The notes under the pieces: generated by a model
Seen by the model: the letters and a program-made list of their open reading frames with translations, nothing else
The model's database searches: none
Told to the model about the DNA's origin: nothing
Position numbers and translations under genes: made by a program
From: Marinobacter sp. BGYM27
Lineage (GTDB): Bacteria; Pseudomonadota; Gammaproteobacteria; Pseudomonadales; Oleiphilaceae
Reading direction: 5' to 3'
Length of the DNA: 64,000 bases
Assembly: GCA_025153445.1 (NCBI GenBank)
Contig: JANZNS010000011.1
Location: 1-64,000 of the forward strand
Shown here: in pieces, positions 7,295 to 15,599 of the stretch
How the letters are laid out: each line of letters opens with the position of its first letter
How positions within the stretch are numbered: position 1 is the stretch's first letter

Positions 7295-7540
7295 CCTGGC
7301 TGGTCTTCGGACTCAGGGGCATGCAGGCAAATGTGCCTGCGGCCTAACGTGACGACTTCCCGATTGCTCAGTGTCTGTGCCCGCACAGGTTGTTTTGGAA
7401 ACGTTGTTTCGAGAACGTTTTTCCGAAAACTCTGTGCGGCACCGGTCACGCGCGTTCCCCAATACCGCTGCGCGTCAGTTCCGGAGTCTCACCGGATTCC
7501 CGCGGGAAGCGTGTTGCTTCCCCGCCACTCATCATCGCAG
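7295..7540 (-). ncRNA. Cobalamin (B12) riboswitch in the nrdAB leader
   Basis: On the minus strand the conserved elements appear in order: a GCGGGGAAGC / GCTTCCCGC stem, GGGAATCCGGTGAGACTCCGG, ACTGACGCGCAGCGGTA, an optional long arm (CCGCACAGAG...CTGTGCGGG), CACTGAGCAATCGGGAAG, and TGAGTCCGAAGACCAGCC. Together these define the adenosylcobalamin aptamer. It lies about 150 bases before nrdA. Such riboswitches turn the downstream gene off when the coenzyme is present. On class Ia reductase genes this is known from bacteria that also hold the B12-dependent class II enzyme, which is implied here but not in the window. Confidence 0.93.
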
Positions 7541-7674
7541 GATCGATTGATTACTCAATAATCACTACATGTGGTGGCTGACCAAGAATAAAAACACTAT
7601 ATAGACCAGGTAGACGGGCAACAAGTAAAGTTTCAGAATGGCACGACAGATTCTGATTTCGCCCTGGAGCGTTT

Positions 7675-8406
7675 ATGTCGTCACTTGTCCCCGTCTTTAC
7701 CCTGCTGCTATTGCTGCTGACGACACTGCCCGCGCCGGCCTGGGCGGAGGCGAGCGATCAGTCAGTCCCTCCCTTCTCCGCCATGACATCATTGGATGAC
7801 GGCTGGGCGCCGCTGGAATTCCCCAGTATCGACAAGCTCAGCCATTACATGCTGGTTGATGAAGACGGGGTTCAGATGGTGCGGGCGGAAACCGATGGTG
7901 GTGCTTCCGGGCTGATTGCCAGGGTGTCGATTGTGCCGGGTGATCGGCTGATTCTGCGTTGGCGCTGGAAGGTCAGTGGGGTTTTCAAAGCGGGTGATGC
8001 GCGCAAAAAGTCCGGAGATGACTATCCTGCCCGCATCTACGTTGCCTTTCAGTTTGATCCGGACAGTGCCGGTTTCTTTGAGCGTGCCAAACGCAAAACA
8101 GCAGAGCTACTGTATGGCGATGCCCTGCCCGGTAACGCGCTGAACTATATCTGGGCCAATAAGCTGCCGGTCGGCGAGACTGTCACCAATCCGTTCACGG
8201 AGCAGACGATGATGATTGCCGTCACCAGCGGTGACGAGGAGGCGGGGCAGTGGGTCACTGTAGAGCGGGATATCGTGGCCGACTATAAGGCCGCATTCGG
8301 GGAGGCGCCGCCGGAGATCATGGGGATCGGAATTATGAGCGATTCAGACAATACCGGCGAGTCAGCGACAGCGTGGTACGGCGATATTCTCGTCGAACAC
8401 CCATAG
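7675..8406 (+). CDS. DUF3047 family exported protein
   Basis: A 243-residue protein with a clear signal peptide (hydrophobic residues 5-20, cleavage near PAWAEA at about 25). The rest matches the DUF3047 pattern as I recall it: a beta-rich domain with RWRWKVS, a DDYPARIYVAFQF stretch and a C-terminal GIGIMSDSDNTGESATAWYGDI. Its activity is unknown; the fold is thought to be lectin-like or carbohydrate-binding, but that is weakly founded. A GGAG site precedes the ATG. It stands alone on the plus strand, transcribed away from the nrd leader. Confidence 0.75.
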   Translation: MSSLVPVFTLLLLLLTTLPAPAWAEASDQSVPPFSAMTSLDDGWAPLEFPSIDKLSHYMLVDEDGVQMVRAETDGGASGLIARVSIVPGDRLILRWRWKVSGVFKAGDARKKSGDDYPARIYVAFQFDPDSAGFFERAKRKTAELLYGDALPGNALNYIWANKLPVGETVTNPFTEQTMMIAVTSGDEEAGQWVTVERDIVADYKAAFGEAPPEIMGIGIMSDSDNTGESATAWYGDILVEHP

Positions 8407-8423
8407 CCGGGTGTTGCTGATCG

Positions 8424-9209
8424 CTAATCTTCGGGTGTTTCCGGATGTTCAGCAAGCGGGGCAAGGCGGTCATGCTGCAAGTGCCGCAACTGTCCCGATG
8501 CGATCAATGACTGGTAGACCGCATCCAGCCGGTCGACTACACGCTGGGCATCCGGATGTTGGCGTGACACGACAAAAGCGCCACGTAGTTGATAGATAGG
8601 CGCGCCTTCAAGCGCCAGTTCCGGAAACTTTTGCTGCTCCGCGTATACGGGCTCGTCGTAATCGAGCAGGTAGTCAGCGCGCCCTAGCTGCATCATCGTC
8701 AGGGCAGCATGGTGATTGGGGGCTGCGGCTGTTTTCTCTGGATCAAGGTCAACATTGTCCAGCACATTGAGGTAGGTGAAGCCGGCAATCAGCAGGAGTC
8801 GCTTGCCTTCAAGCTCCGACACTGAGGTAATATCCGGTACGCCTTTTTTGTGGAACGCCATCAACCGGATCGTCATGGGACTGCTGGCGCTCTCGACAAC
8901 CTTGTCTTTCAGCACCGGAAGATCGGCCACGCCCAACCACAAATCAATGTTGCCCTGCGCAAGATATCGGTACACCCGCGCGATCGGCAGCGATTTCCAT
9001 TTGACGGCATAACCGGCCATTTCGGCAACCGCTTCCGTCATATCCACCCAGGGGCCTGCTGGCTCGCCACTTTCATCGGTATAGTTGAAGGGTGGGAATT
9101 CAATATAGCCCACGCGCAACTCTGGCAGGCTCTTGGCCGCCACAGGCCCGGCAAGCAGCACGCCCGCCAGCCAAAAACAGATCAGTCGTCTTACCGGGGC
9201 AGCCGTCAT
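8424..9209 (-). CDS. Periplasmic solute-binding protein, family 3 type
   Basis: A 261-residue protein with a signal peptide ending near PVAAKS and the opening LRVGYIEFPPFNYTDESG typical of family-3 (amino-acid type) solute-binding proteins. Such proteins bind a small solute in the periplasm for an ABC importer or a sensor. The ATG at 9209 is chosen for its AAGGGAAG site. No permease or ATPase gene is nearby, so the ligand and partner are unknown. It is a close relative of the next gene upstream (same FPP, IDLW/IDVW and DYLLDY motifs), suggesting tandem duplication. Confidence 0.8.
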   Translation of the reverse strand: MTAAPVRRLICFWLAGVLLAGPVAAKSLPELRVGYIEFPPFNYTDESGEPAGPWVDMTEAVAEMAGYAVKWKSLPIARVYRYLAQGNIDLWLGVADLPVLKDKVVESASSPMTIRLMAFHKKGVPDITSVSELEGKRLLLIAGFTYLNVLDNVDLDPEKTAAAPNHHAALTMMQLGRADYLLDYDEPVYAEQQKFPELALEGAPIYQLRGAFVVSRQHPDAQRVVDRLDAVYQSLIASGQLRHLQHDRLAPLAEHPETPED

Positions 9210-9290
9210 GGCGCTTCCCTTATTACCTTTGAATCTGAACACAAACCAATCCGTAACATTGATAAGTTGCCCTTCCCAACACGGCTACCG

Positions 9291-10139
9291 TTACTCGCCA
9301 ACGCCGGCGGGTGCTTGACGAACCAGACTCTCAGGGAAGCCCGGCAAAGTGCCCGGAGCGGGGCTGGAGAAGTCTGTCGAGTGGCCATCCCTTTCTCGCA
9401 AACGCTGATACGCGGCATCAAATTCATCACGGTATCGCACGGCGTCAGGTCTTTCCCGCGAGAAAATCCAGCCGGCGATGCGTTCACGCACAAACGAATG
9501 CTGTAATCCTTTGAAGCTGTCGTGCCCCGGCGTTGATTTGATTGGCTCCACATAATCGAGCAGGTAGTCCCCCCTGTCCCGCTGCAACATATCAAGGGCT
9601 GACCGATGATTGGTGGTATAGGTCAGTTCCACGTCATCCAACCCCTTCAGATAGTTCGCAAGCCCGCCGTAGGTGTACCCCGAGATAAGAATCAGCCGTT
9701 TACCCCGCAGATCATCAAATTGGGTCAGCGGGGGGGTGTCGCCAAGAAACCAGGCCGCCAACTCTACCCGAATGGGGTGGCTGGCGCTGACAATTACCTG
9801 CTTTTCGAGCATTGGAATACCCGTCAGTCCCGGCCAGACGTCAATCCGCCCTTGCTGCAGAAACAGGTAGATCCGGCTGATAGGCAGATAAACGAATTCG
9901 ACCCGATAGCCCGCCTCTTCCGCTACTCTTTGGCTCAGCTCGATAAACGACCCGGCCGCTTCACCAGCCTCATTTTGATATTCATAGGGAGGGAACTCGA
10001 CATAACCGATACGCAGCAATGGTTTTTCTGCCGCCGCGACAAATGCCGGTATCGACAGGACCATCAGCAACACGACGCATCGCACTCGCTGGTACGCTCG
10101 GTACCCGAAGCCGTTACACAACGAAGGAGATGCTGCCAT
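9291..10139 (-). CDS. Periplasmic solute-binding protein, family 3 type (tandem paralogue)
   Basis: A 282-residue paralogue of the protein encoded at 8424-9209. The signal peptide (hydrophobic VVLLMVLSIPAFVAA) is followed by LRIGYVEFPPYEYQNEAGE. The two share the order of motifs: FPPY/FPPF, ISRIY / IARVY, RIDVW / NIDLW, GKRLILISGYTY / GKRLLLIAGFTY, GDYLLDYVEP / ADYLLDYDEP. The genes are 81 bases apart in the same direction, likely one transcript with this one first. An earlier cleaved methionine is possible because the N-terminus before the hydrophobic core is long. The ligand is unknown. Confidence 0.8.
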   Translation of the reverse strand: MAASPSLCNGFGYRAYQRVRCVVLLMVLSIPAFVAAAEKPLLRIGYVEFPPYEYQNEAGEAAGSFIELSQRVAEEAGYRVEFVYLPISRIYLFLQQGRIDVWPGLTGIPMLEKQVIVSASHPIRVELAAWFLGDTPPLTQFDDLRGKRLILISGYTYGGLANYLKGLDDVELTYTTNHRSALDMLQRDRGDYLLDYVEPIKSTPGHDSFKGLQHSFVRERIAGWIFSRERPDAVRYRDEFDAAYQRLRERDGHSTDFSSPAPGTLPGFPESLVRQAPAGVGE

Positions 10140-10338
10140 TAAAAATGGCTCCAGGGAGTGAACTGCACAATTACGCCGTAGGTTCTGATTATTGTCATTG
10201 TGATTCAGAGCCTACCGCAAGCGCATAAAGTCAGGCTAGTAGAATTTTGTCTCACTGTGACGCTAATGCCCGGCGGCCTTTAAGCCGGCCACACCGGATC
10301 GCTTGCATGCTGGCACGGGCAACCAGCACGCCATGCGT

Positions 10339-11220
10339 TTATCGCAGTATAACGAGCGGAGTGGTGCTGGTTTTCAACATGTTGGTGGTCGTGCTGCCCA
10401 CCAGAAACTGGCGAATGCGAGAGTGTCCGTAAGCGCCCATTACCAGCAGATCAATCGCGTTTTCCTGTTGATAGCTGTGCAGTGTTTTTTCAACATCGCC
10501 CTCGCGGATTGCGAGATGAACTTCACATCCGCTCGCAGCCAAGGCTTTCTCGGCAGTGCGTAGTTGGTTCCAGCGTTCCTCCGATTCAGTCGCGACCATC
10601 ACCAGATGCAACGGAAATGCCTTGAAGATCGGACTGCTGGCCAGCAGTTCAACACCCCGCATGGCGGTTTCACTGCCATCGAATGCCAGCATGGCGCTAC
10701 GCGGTTCGGTGTATTCATCCGGCACCAGCAAAATCGGGCGATGTAATGTGCGAATGACGGTTTCAAGCTGACTGCCGATATGCACATCACGATCGGTACT
10801 GCTTTCGCCGTGCAAGCCTACAACCAGCAAACGGATGTCCGCTTCGATATCCAGCAGGCACTCGCCCAGATCACCATGGCGCTGACGCTGAACAATGGAG
10901 GTGACCCCATCGTCTGTCACCCGGCGTTCGGCAGCTTCGAGCATGTGCTTGCCTTGCTCCAGCGCCAGCTTGCTGCGCTGCTGGTCCAGTTCCGCCAGTT
11001 CTTCCAGCAGATGCTCGCGACTACCCAGCCCGATACTGCCGGCCAGATCCGGCTCAGTCGGATACCGGCCATGATCCAGTACATGGAACAGCATCAGCGA
11101 GGCTGCCAGACGCTGGCTGGCCCAGGCGGCGTAATCACACACCGCGGTGGTCGATCGGGAACCGTCGATACAGGCTACAACGTGGTTGGTGGCTGCCGGG
11201 GGCACGACGTCTTGGCTCAT
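10339..11220 (-). CDS. Universal stress protein, tandem UspA domains
   Basis: A 293-residue cytoplasmic protein built from two UspA domains (about 10-150 and 160-293). Each carries the ATP-binding G-2x-G-9x-G-S/T motif: GLHGESSTDRDVHIGS in the first and GAYGHSRIRQFLVGS in the second. UspA proteins bind nucleotides and help cells survive stress; the exact job is usually unclear. The start is the ATG at 11220 after GAGGT. The gene follows the SulP carrier gene with 74 bases between, probably in one operon; Usp proteins next to SulP carriers are a recurring pairing. Confidence 0.9.
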   Translation of the reverse strand: MSQDVVPPAATNHVVACIDGSRSTTAVCDYAAWASQRLAASLMLFHVLDHGRYPTEPDLAGSIGLGSREHLLEELAELDQQRSKLALEQGKHMLEAAERRVTDDGVTSIVQRQRHGDLGECLLDIEADIRLLVVGLHGESSTDRDVHIGSQLETVIRTLHRPILLVPDEYTEPRSAMLAFDGSETAMRGVELLASSPIFKAFPLHLVMVATESEERWNQLRTAEKALAASGCEVHLAIREGDVEKTLHSYQQENAIDLLVMGAYGHSRIRQFLVGSTTTNMLKTSTTPLVILR

Positions 11221-11294
11221 GTACACCTCGTTTCGGATCTTGTTTTAATCATTTGGCAACGGTCTATCATGCACCGACAGACCGGTGTCCGTCA

Positions 11295-12782
11295 TTAGTG
11301 TCCGATCAGGCCATCGGCTGCTTCGGCTTTGTCGTGCACGCCAAAGCGGTCGACAATGGTGCTGCTTGCTTCATTCAGGCCGATCACTTCTACATCCGCC
11401 CCTTCACGGCGGAACTTGATCACGGCTTTGTCGAGCGCGCCCACAGCGGTGATATCCCAGAAGTGCGCCCGGCTGAGATCAATCACCACCTCATCCACCG
11501 CTTCCTTGAAATCAAACGACGACAGGAACTTTTCGGTGGAGCTGAAGAACACCTGGCCTACCACAGTGTAAACCCGCTTGCTGCCGGTTTCGTTGATCTC
11601 GGAGGTGACCGCCATGTAGTGCCCGATCTTGTTGGCGAAGAACAACGCAGCCAAGAGCACACCGGCAAACACACCCAGCGCCAGGTTATGAGTCGCCACC
11701 ACCACAATTACCGTCACCAGCATGACGATATTGGTAGAAAGCGGATACTTGCGCAGGTTGCGCAGCGAATCCCAGCTGAAAGTACCGATGGAAACCATGA
11801 TCATCACAGACACCAATGCTGCCATTGGGATCTGGACCAACCATTCGTCCAAAACCAGCACCATCACCAGTAGGAATACACCGGCGGTAAGGGTGGACAG
11901 GCGGGTGCGGCCACCGGATTTCACGTTAATGATCGACTGACCGATCATGGCGCAGCCAGCCATGCCCCCCAGCAGACCGGAACCAATGTTGGCGATGCCC
12001 TGACCTTTGCACTCGCGATTACGGTCGCTGGTGGTATCGGTCAGATCGTCCACAATCGTGGCCGTCATCAGGGATTCCAGCAGACCTACAACTGCCAGCG
12101 GCAGAGAGTACGGCAGGATGATCCAGAGAGTTTCCAGAGTCATCGGCACATCTGGCCAGAGAAAAATCGGCAGCGTATCCGGCAGTTCCCCCATATCACC
12201 AACGGTGCGGACATCGATGTTGAGCACAATCGCCACAATGGTCAGCGAGACAATACAGATCAGCGGCGAAGGCAGCACTTTGCCGATGCGGGGAATCAAC
12301 GGGAACAGGTAGATAATCCCCAGGCCTGCGGCCGTCATCGCATAAACATGCCAGGTAACATTCGTCAGTTCGGGCAACTGCGCCATGAAGATCAGAATCG
12401 CCAGGGCGTTCACAAAACCGGTGACTACCGAGCGCGAAACAAACCGCATCAGCGAACCCAGCTTCAGAAAACCGGCGGCAATCTGGATCACCCCGGTGAG
12501 CAGCGTCGCCGCCAGCAGATACTCAAGCCCGTGCTCTTTTACCAGCGTTACCATCAGCAGCGCCATTGCGCCGGTCGCCGCCGATATCATCCCCGGACGT
12601 CCGCCGGCAAAGGCAATCACTACGGCGATACAGAAAGAGGCGTAGAGCCCGACCCGCGGATCAACACCGGCGATAATTGAAAAGGCAATCGCCTCCGGAA
12701 TCAGTGCCAGAGCAACCACGACGCCCGCGAGAAGATCGCCACGGACATTGGAAAACCAGTTCTTCTTCAACGACAACAACAT
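11295..12782 (-). CDS. SulP-family anion transporter with STAS domain (BicA-like)
   Basis: A 495-residue inner-membrane carrier. The membrane part (about 10-385) opens with [29 protein letters not shown], the SulP signature, and has roughly 12-14 hydrophobic segments. A cytoplasmic STAS domain covers about 395-490 ([21 protein letters not shown]). Overall it most resembles the BicA subgroup, Na+-dependent bicarbonate carriers; sulfate or another anion cannot be excluded. AAAGGC lies upstream of the ATG. It is downstream of nhaB in the same direction, which fits use of the Na+ gradient, but that link is inferred. Confidence 0.85.
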   Translation of the reverse strand: MLLSLKKNWFSNVRGDLLAGVVVALALIPEAIAFSIIAGVDPRVGLYASFCIAVVIAFAGGRPGMISAATGAMALLMVTLVKEHGLEYLLAATLLTGVIQIAAGFLKLGSLMRFVSRSVVTGFVNALAILIFMAQLPELTNVTWHVYAMTAAGLGIIYLFPLIPRIGKVLPSPLICIVSLTIVAIVLNIDVRTVGDMGELPDTLPIFLWPDVPMTLETLWIILPYSLPLAVVGLLESLMTATIVDDLTDTTSDRNRECKGQGIANIGSGLLGGMAGCAMIGQSIINVKSGGRTRLSTLTAGVFLLVMVLVLDEWLVQIPMAALVSVMIMVSIGTFSWDSLRNLRKYPLSTNIVMLVTVIVVVATHNLALGVFAGVLLAALFFANKIGHYMAVTSEINETGSKRVYTVVGQVFFSSTEKFLSSFDFKEAVDEVVIDLSRAHFWDITAVGALDKAVIKFRREGADVEVIGLNEASSTIVDRFGVHDKAEAADGLIGH

Positions 12783-12870
12783 GACAGCAAGCCTTTGGGG
12801 TATTCATCACAATGCGGAATTACGCCGTGTCCAGACACAGCGCCCGCCTGAAAAGCATCTTTGGTCTCTA

Positions 12871-14376
12871 TTACGTCAGGTAAACCACACACAACAGGCC
12901 GACCGAACCCATCACCAGGGTGTACGGCAGCGCCATCAAGACCATACGACCATAGGAAAGCCTGACCAGCGGCGCGATGGCGGATGTCAGCAGGAACAGG
13001 AACGCCGCCTGTCCATTTGGCGTGGCCACGCTGGGCAGGTTGGTACCGGTGTTGATCGCGACCGCCAACTGCTGGAAATGCGCCTCCGAGATATGGCCAT
13101 CCAACAGCGCCTGTTTGATCTCACTGATATACACGGTTGCCACAAACACGTTATCGCTGATCATCGATAACAGGCCGTTCGCTACAAAAAACATGCCCGG
13201 CTGCTCGGAAGCCGGCAACGACAACACATAGTCGATGATGGGCTTGAACAGGTGCTGGTCGTGGATGATCGCCACTACCGCGAAAAACACCACCAACAAC
13301 GAGGTAAAGGGCAAGGCTTCCTGAAACGCCTTGCCAATCTGATGCTCATCGGTCACACCCGTAAACGAGGTGATCAGCACGATAACCAGTAGCCCGATCA
13401 GGCCAACTTCAGCCACGTGAAAGGCCAGACCAAAAACCAACACGACCGCCGCCATCCCCTGAACCCAGAGCGCGGCGCGATCAGACGGAGTGCGACGTGC
13501 GCGCTCGTTAGCCGCGAACTCTTCCAGCACCTGTCTTACCGGTTTGGGCAAACGGGCGCCGTAACCAAACCAGCCCATTTTTTCGAGCAGCAGGCAGGTG
13601 AGAAGACCCGCTATCAGCACCGGGATACTGACTGGCGCCATACGCAGGAAGAATTCGCCAAAATCCCAGCCCACAACCTTGGCAATCAGCAGGTTTTGCG
13701 GTTCGCCTACCATGGTCGCAACGCCACCCAGCGCCGTACCCACGGCACCGTGCATCAGCAGGCTGCGCAAAAAGGCGCGGAACTGCTCCAGATCCTCCCT
13801 GTGCAATTCGATAACGTCGTGGTCACTGCCGGAATTGTGATCGTCGTGCTGATAGCCCTTACCGGAGGCCACTTTGTGGTAGACCGAGAAAAAGCCCACC
13901 GCCACGCTGATAATGACGGCCGTCACAGTCAGGGCATCCAGAAATGCCGACAACACCGCTGCAACCAGACTGAATAGCAACGACAGGGTGGATTTGGACC
14001 GCACCCCCACCAGAATCTGGGTAAAGGTCACCAGCAGCAGGTCTTTCATGAAATAAATGCCCGCCACCATGAACATCAACAGCATGATAACCGGCAGGTT
14101 ATTGAGCACCTCAAGATAAACCGCATCGGCAGAGGTCAGTCCAATAATCAGCGCTTCTGTTGCCAGCAGTCCGCCAGGTAGCAGCGGGTAGCATTTCAGA
14201 GCCATCGCCAGGGTAAAGATAAACTCGGCCACCAATAACCAGCCGGCAACAACCGGCCCTAGTGTCCACAATACCAGCGGGTTCACCACCAGAAATAACA
14301 GGATAGCCTGCTTGTACCAGGTAGGCGCATTGCCAAGAAAGTTTGCGGCAAAACCGCCTATTATTGTTGATGGCAT
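12871..14376 (-). CDS. nhaB: Na+/H+ antiporter NhaB
   Basis: An inner-membrane antiporter of 501 residues that exchanges internal Na+ for external protons and so helps salt and pH balance. The length and the N-terminal [21 protein letters not shown], the [15 protein letters not shown] segment and [19 protein letters not shown] are characteristic of NhaB rather than NhaA or NhaD. About 12 hydrophobic segments are seen, with conserved acidic residues in the middle ones. The ribosome-binding site before the ATG at 14376 is weak. The gene is complete and typical of marine gammaproteobacteria. Confidence 0.93.
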   Translation of the reverse strand: MPSTIIGGFAANFLGNAPTWYKQAILLFLVVNPLVLWTLGPVVAGWLLVAEFIFTLAMALKCYPLLPGGLLATEALIIGLTSADAVYLEVLNNLPVIMLLMFMVAGIYFMKDLLLVTFTQILVGVRSKSTLSLLFSLVAAVLSAFLDALTVTAVIISVAVGFFSVYHKVASGKGYQHDDHNSGSDHDVIELHREDLEQFRAFLRSLLMHGAVGTALGGVATMVGEPQNLLIAKVVGWDFGEFFLRMAPVSIPVLIAGLLTCLLLEKMGWFGYGARLPKPVRQVLEEFAANERARRTPSDRAALWVQGMAAVVLVFGLAFHVAEVGLIGLLVIVLITSFTGVTDEHQIGKAFQEALPFTSLLVVFFAVVAIIHDQHLFKPIIDYVLSLPASEQPGMFFVANGLLSMISDNVFVATVYISEIKQALLDGHISEAHFQQLAVAINTGTNLPSVATPNGQAAFLFLLTSAIAPLVRLSYGRMVLMALPYTLVMGSVGLLCVVYLT

Positions 14377-14754
14377 GATAATTATTCTATTCAGTCAGAG
14401 GGTTAAGACTCGGAGAAAAGGCTATCCGTTATCGAAGCATCAGCCATTGCAGCGATACTCCGGTGAGCCCGAAGCGACTACACCCCGTGTCCCGGGTATA
14501 CGGGCTCATAAACAGGGCGCGGAATTGTACCAGAACCGGCTCGTGTTTGGCACCGGAGTTGAGCAAATTACAACCAGTTATGACCAGAGCAATACGGTAT
14601 TGTGGAATCGTAATATAGCGCTCGGGGCCTTCAGTAATGGGCGTTAGCCGGTTAATTCTTCAAGCTTGTCATCAAATAATAGTGGTTATCATTTGCATTA
14701 ATCAAAGCCATATACCATTCTCCAGAAAGTAGCCGCTAATGGAGGGGAATAAGT
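14377..14754. other. Gene-free stretch upstream of nhaB
   Basis: I see no convincing gene. The AT-rich part at about 14660-14720 carries a site resembling a Fur box in front of a short plus-strand frame (listed separately). The part near 14377-14440 should contain the nhaB promoter. Confidence 0.5.
14673..14698 (+). promoter_or_regulatory. Possible Fur (iron regulator) box
   Basis: The sequence CAAATAATAGTGGTTATCAT followed by TTGCATTA resembles Fur-regulated promoters of marine gammaproteobacteria (TTATCATTTGCATT style half site plus ATAAT). It fits the 19-base GATAAT-repeat consensus only partly. It lies about 60 bases before a small frame with a strong ribosome-binding site. Confidence 0.35.
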
Positions 14755-14922
14755 ATGAGTGATTCAGTGATATTGATGGCCGGATCGCCGGTGTCTCTTT
14801 GCAATGCGTGGAAAAGGTTGCGGACCGAAACCTGCCCCGCGCATGCGGCACCCAGGAAACGACAAACCCGGGGCAGTGCCTCATCAAAGAGCGACTCCGG
14901 CTCGCGGCAAATGTCAGGCTAA
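14755..14922 (+). CDS. Possible small protein of 55 residues, unknown
   Basis: An ATG at 14755 follows a strong GGAGGGG site, and the frame runs 55 codons to a TAA at 14920-14922, overlapping the end of the convergent membrane-protein gene by four bases. The product starts MSDSVILMAGSPVSL, has two cysteines, and its C-terminal half is basic and low in complexity. I recognise nothing in it. The good translation signal and the Fur-like site upstream are the only support; it could equally be the decayed start of a lost gene. Confidence 0.3.
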   Translation: MSDSVILMAGSPVSLCNAWKRLRTETCPAHAAPRKRQTRGSASSKSDSGSRQMSG

Positions 14923-15557
14923 CCTTCGAGCTGGCCCGGGTAATCCTGATAAATCTCGACACACCAGGAGAGCCCCAGAGCAAGCAGAACAAGCCCGATT
15001 GCCAGCTTGAGCTTGACCTCGGGCACTGACTTCATGCGCCCGTGTAATACCAGCGCCACAGCCGTTACGGCGCTAATTCCCGCAGCGACACCCCACAGAA
15101 CCTGGTTCCAGGCCGCCGTTGCGGCTCCGATGGGCAGCACAACCACAACGATTTCCGCCGCTTCTACTACTGAACTCTTTGCCATGACCAGAAACACAAA
15201 CGGGGAAAATGCCTGAACGGCAGCTTCCGCGGTGGGCGACACCTTCAGCTTGCCTAAAGGATCTTCTGCCCAACGTGGACGCTTATTGGCAATCAGCCGG
15301 CGTATAGATTTCTGGGTCCAGTGCAGGCCCATGGCCGTCAGCAGAAAGGCAGCCAATACCCTTAGCCAGAAAACGGGTAGCATCTGGTTCAACGGAAGAA
15401 GGGTGATGGCCAGAACAGCCACCAGTACATGACCGATCACAACCGCGGTCAGTGCTTCCCGGGGGTATCCGGCCCGCACAATGGCGTAGGCGATCACTGC
15501 GGTCTCAAAAAACTCAACCGCAGTGCCGGTAAATGCAGCAATAAATGGCGAGATCAT
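14919..15557 (-). CDS. Integral membrane protein, COG4280-like
   Basis: A 212-residue protein with about six membrane segments. Two similar halves are suggested: an N-terminal GTAVEFFETAVIAYAIVRAGY and an internal AKSSVVEAAEIVVVVLPIG, each with acidic residues buried in a hydrophobic helix. This resembles cation-transporting membrane proteins of the LysE/GDT1 type, and the family appears to be the one catalogued as COG4280. The transported ion is unknown. The gene ends 42 bases upstream of the glmS stop-side neighbour region on its right and is transcribed in the same direction as glmS. Confidence 0.6.
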   Translation of the reverse strand: MISPFIAAFTGTAVEFFETAVIAYAIVRAGYPREALTAVVIGHVLVAVLAITLLPLNQMLPVFWLRVLAAFLLTAMGLHWTQKSIRRLIANKRPRWAEDPLGKLKVSPTAEAAVQAFSPFVFLVMAKSSVVEAAEIVVVVLPIGAATAAWNQVLWGVAAGISAVTAVALVLHGRMKSVPEVKLKLAIGLVLLALGLSWCVEIYQDYPGQLEG

Positions 15558-15599
15558 GCACGTTCCCTGTGCGATATCAGACTTGCGCGTCAGTGCCCG

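Noticed and set aside
14702-14992. A 96-codon minus-strand frame between the COG4280-like gene and nhaB
   Set aside because: No ribosome-binding site, overlaps the 3' end of the supported gene and gives an implausible sequence.
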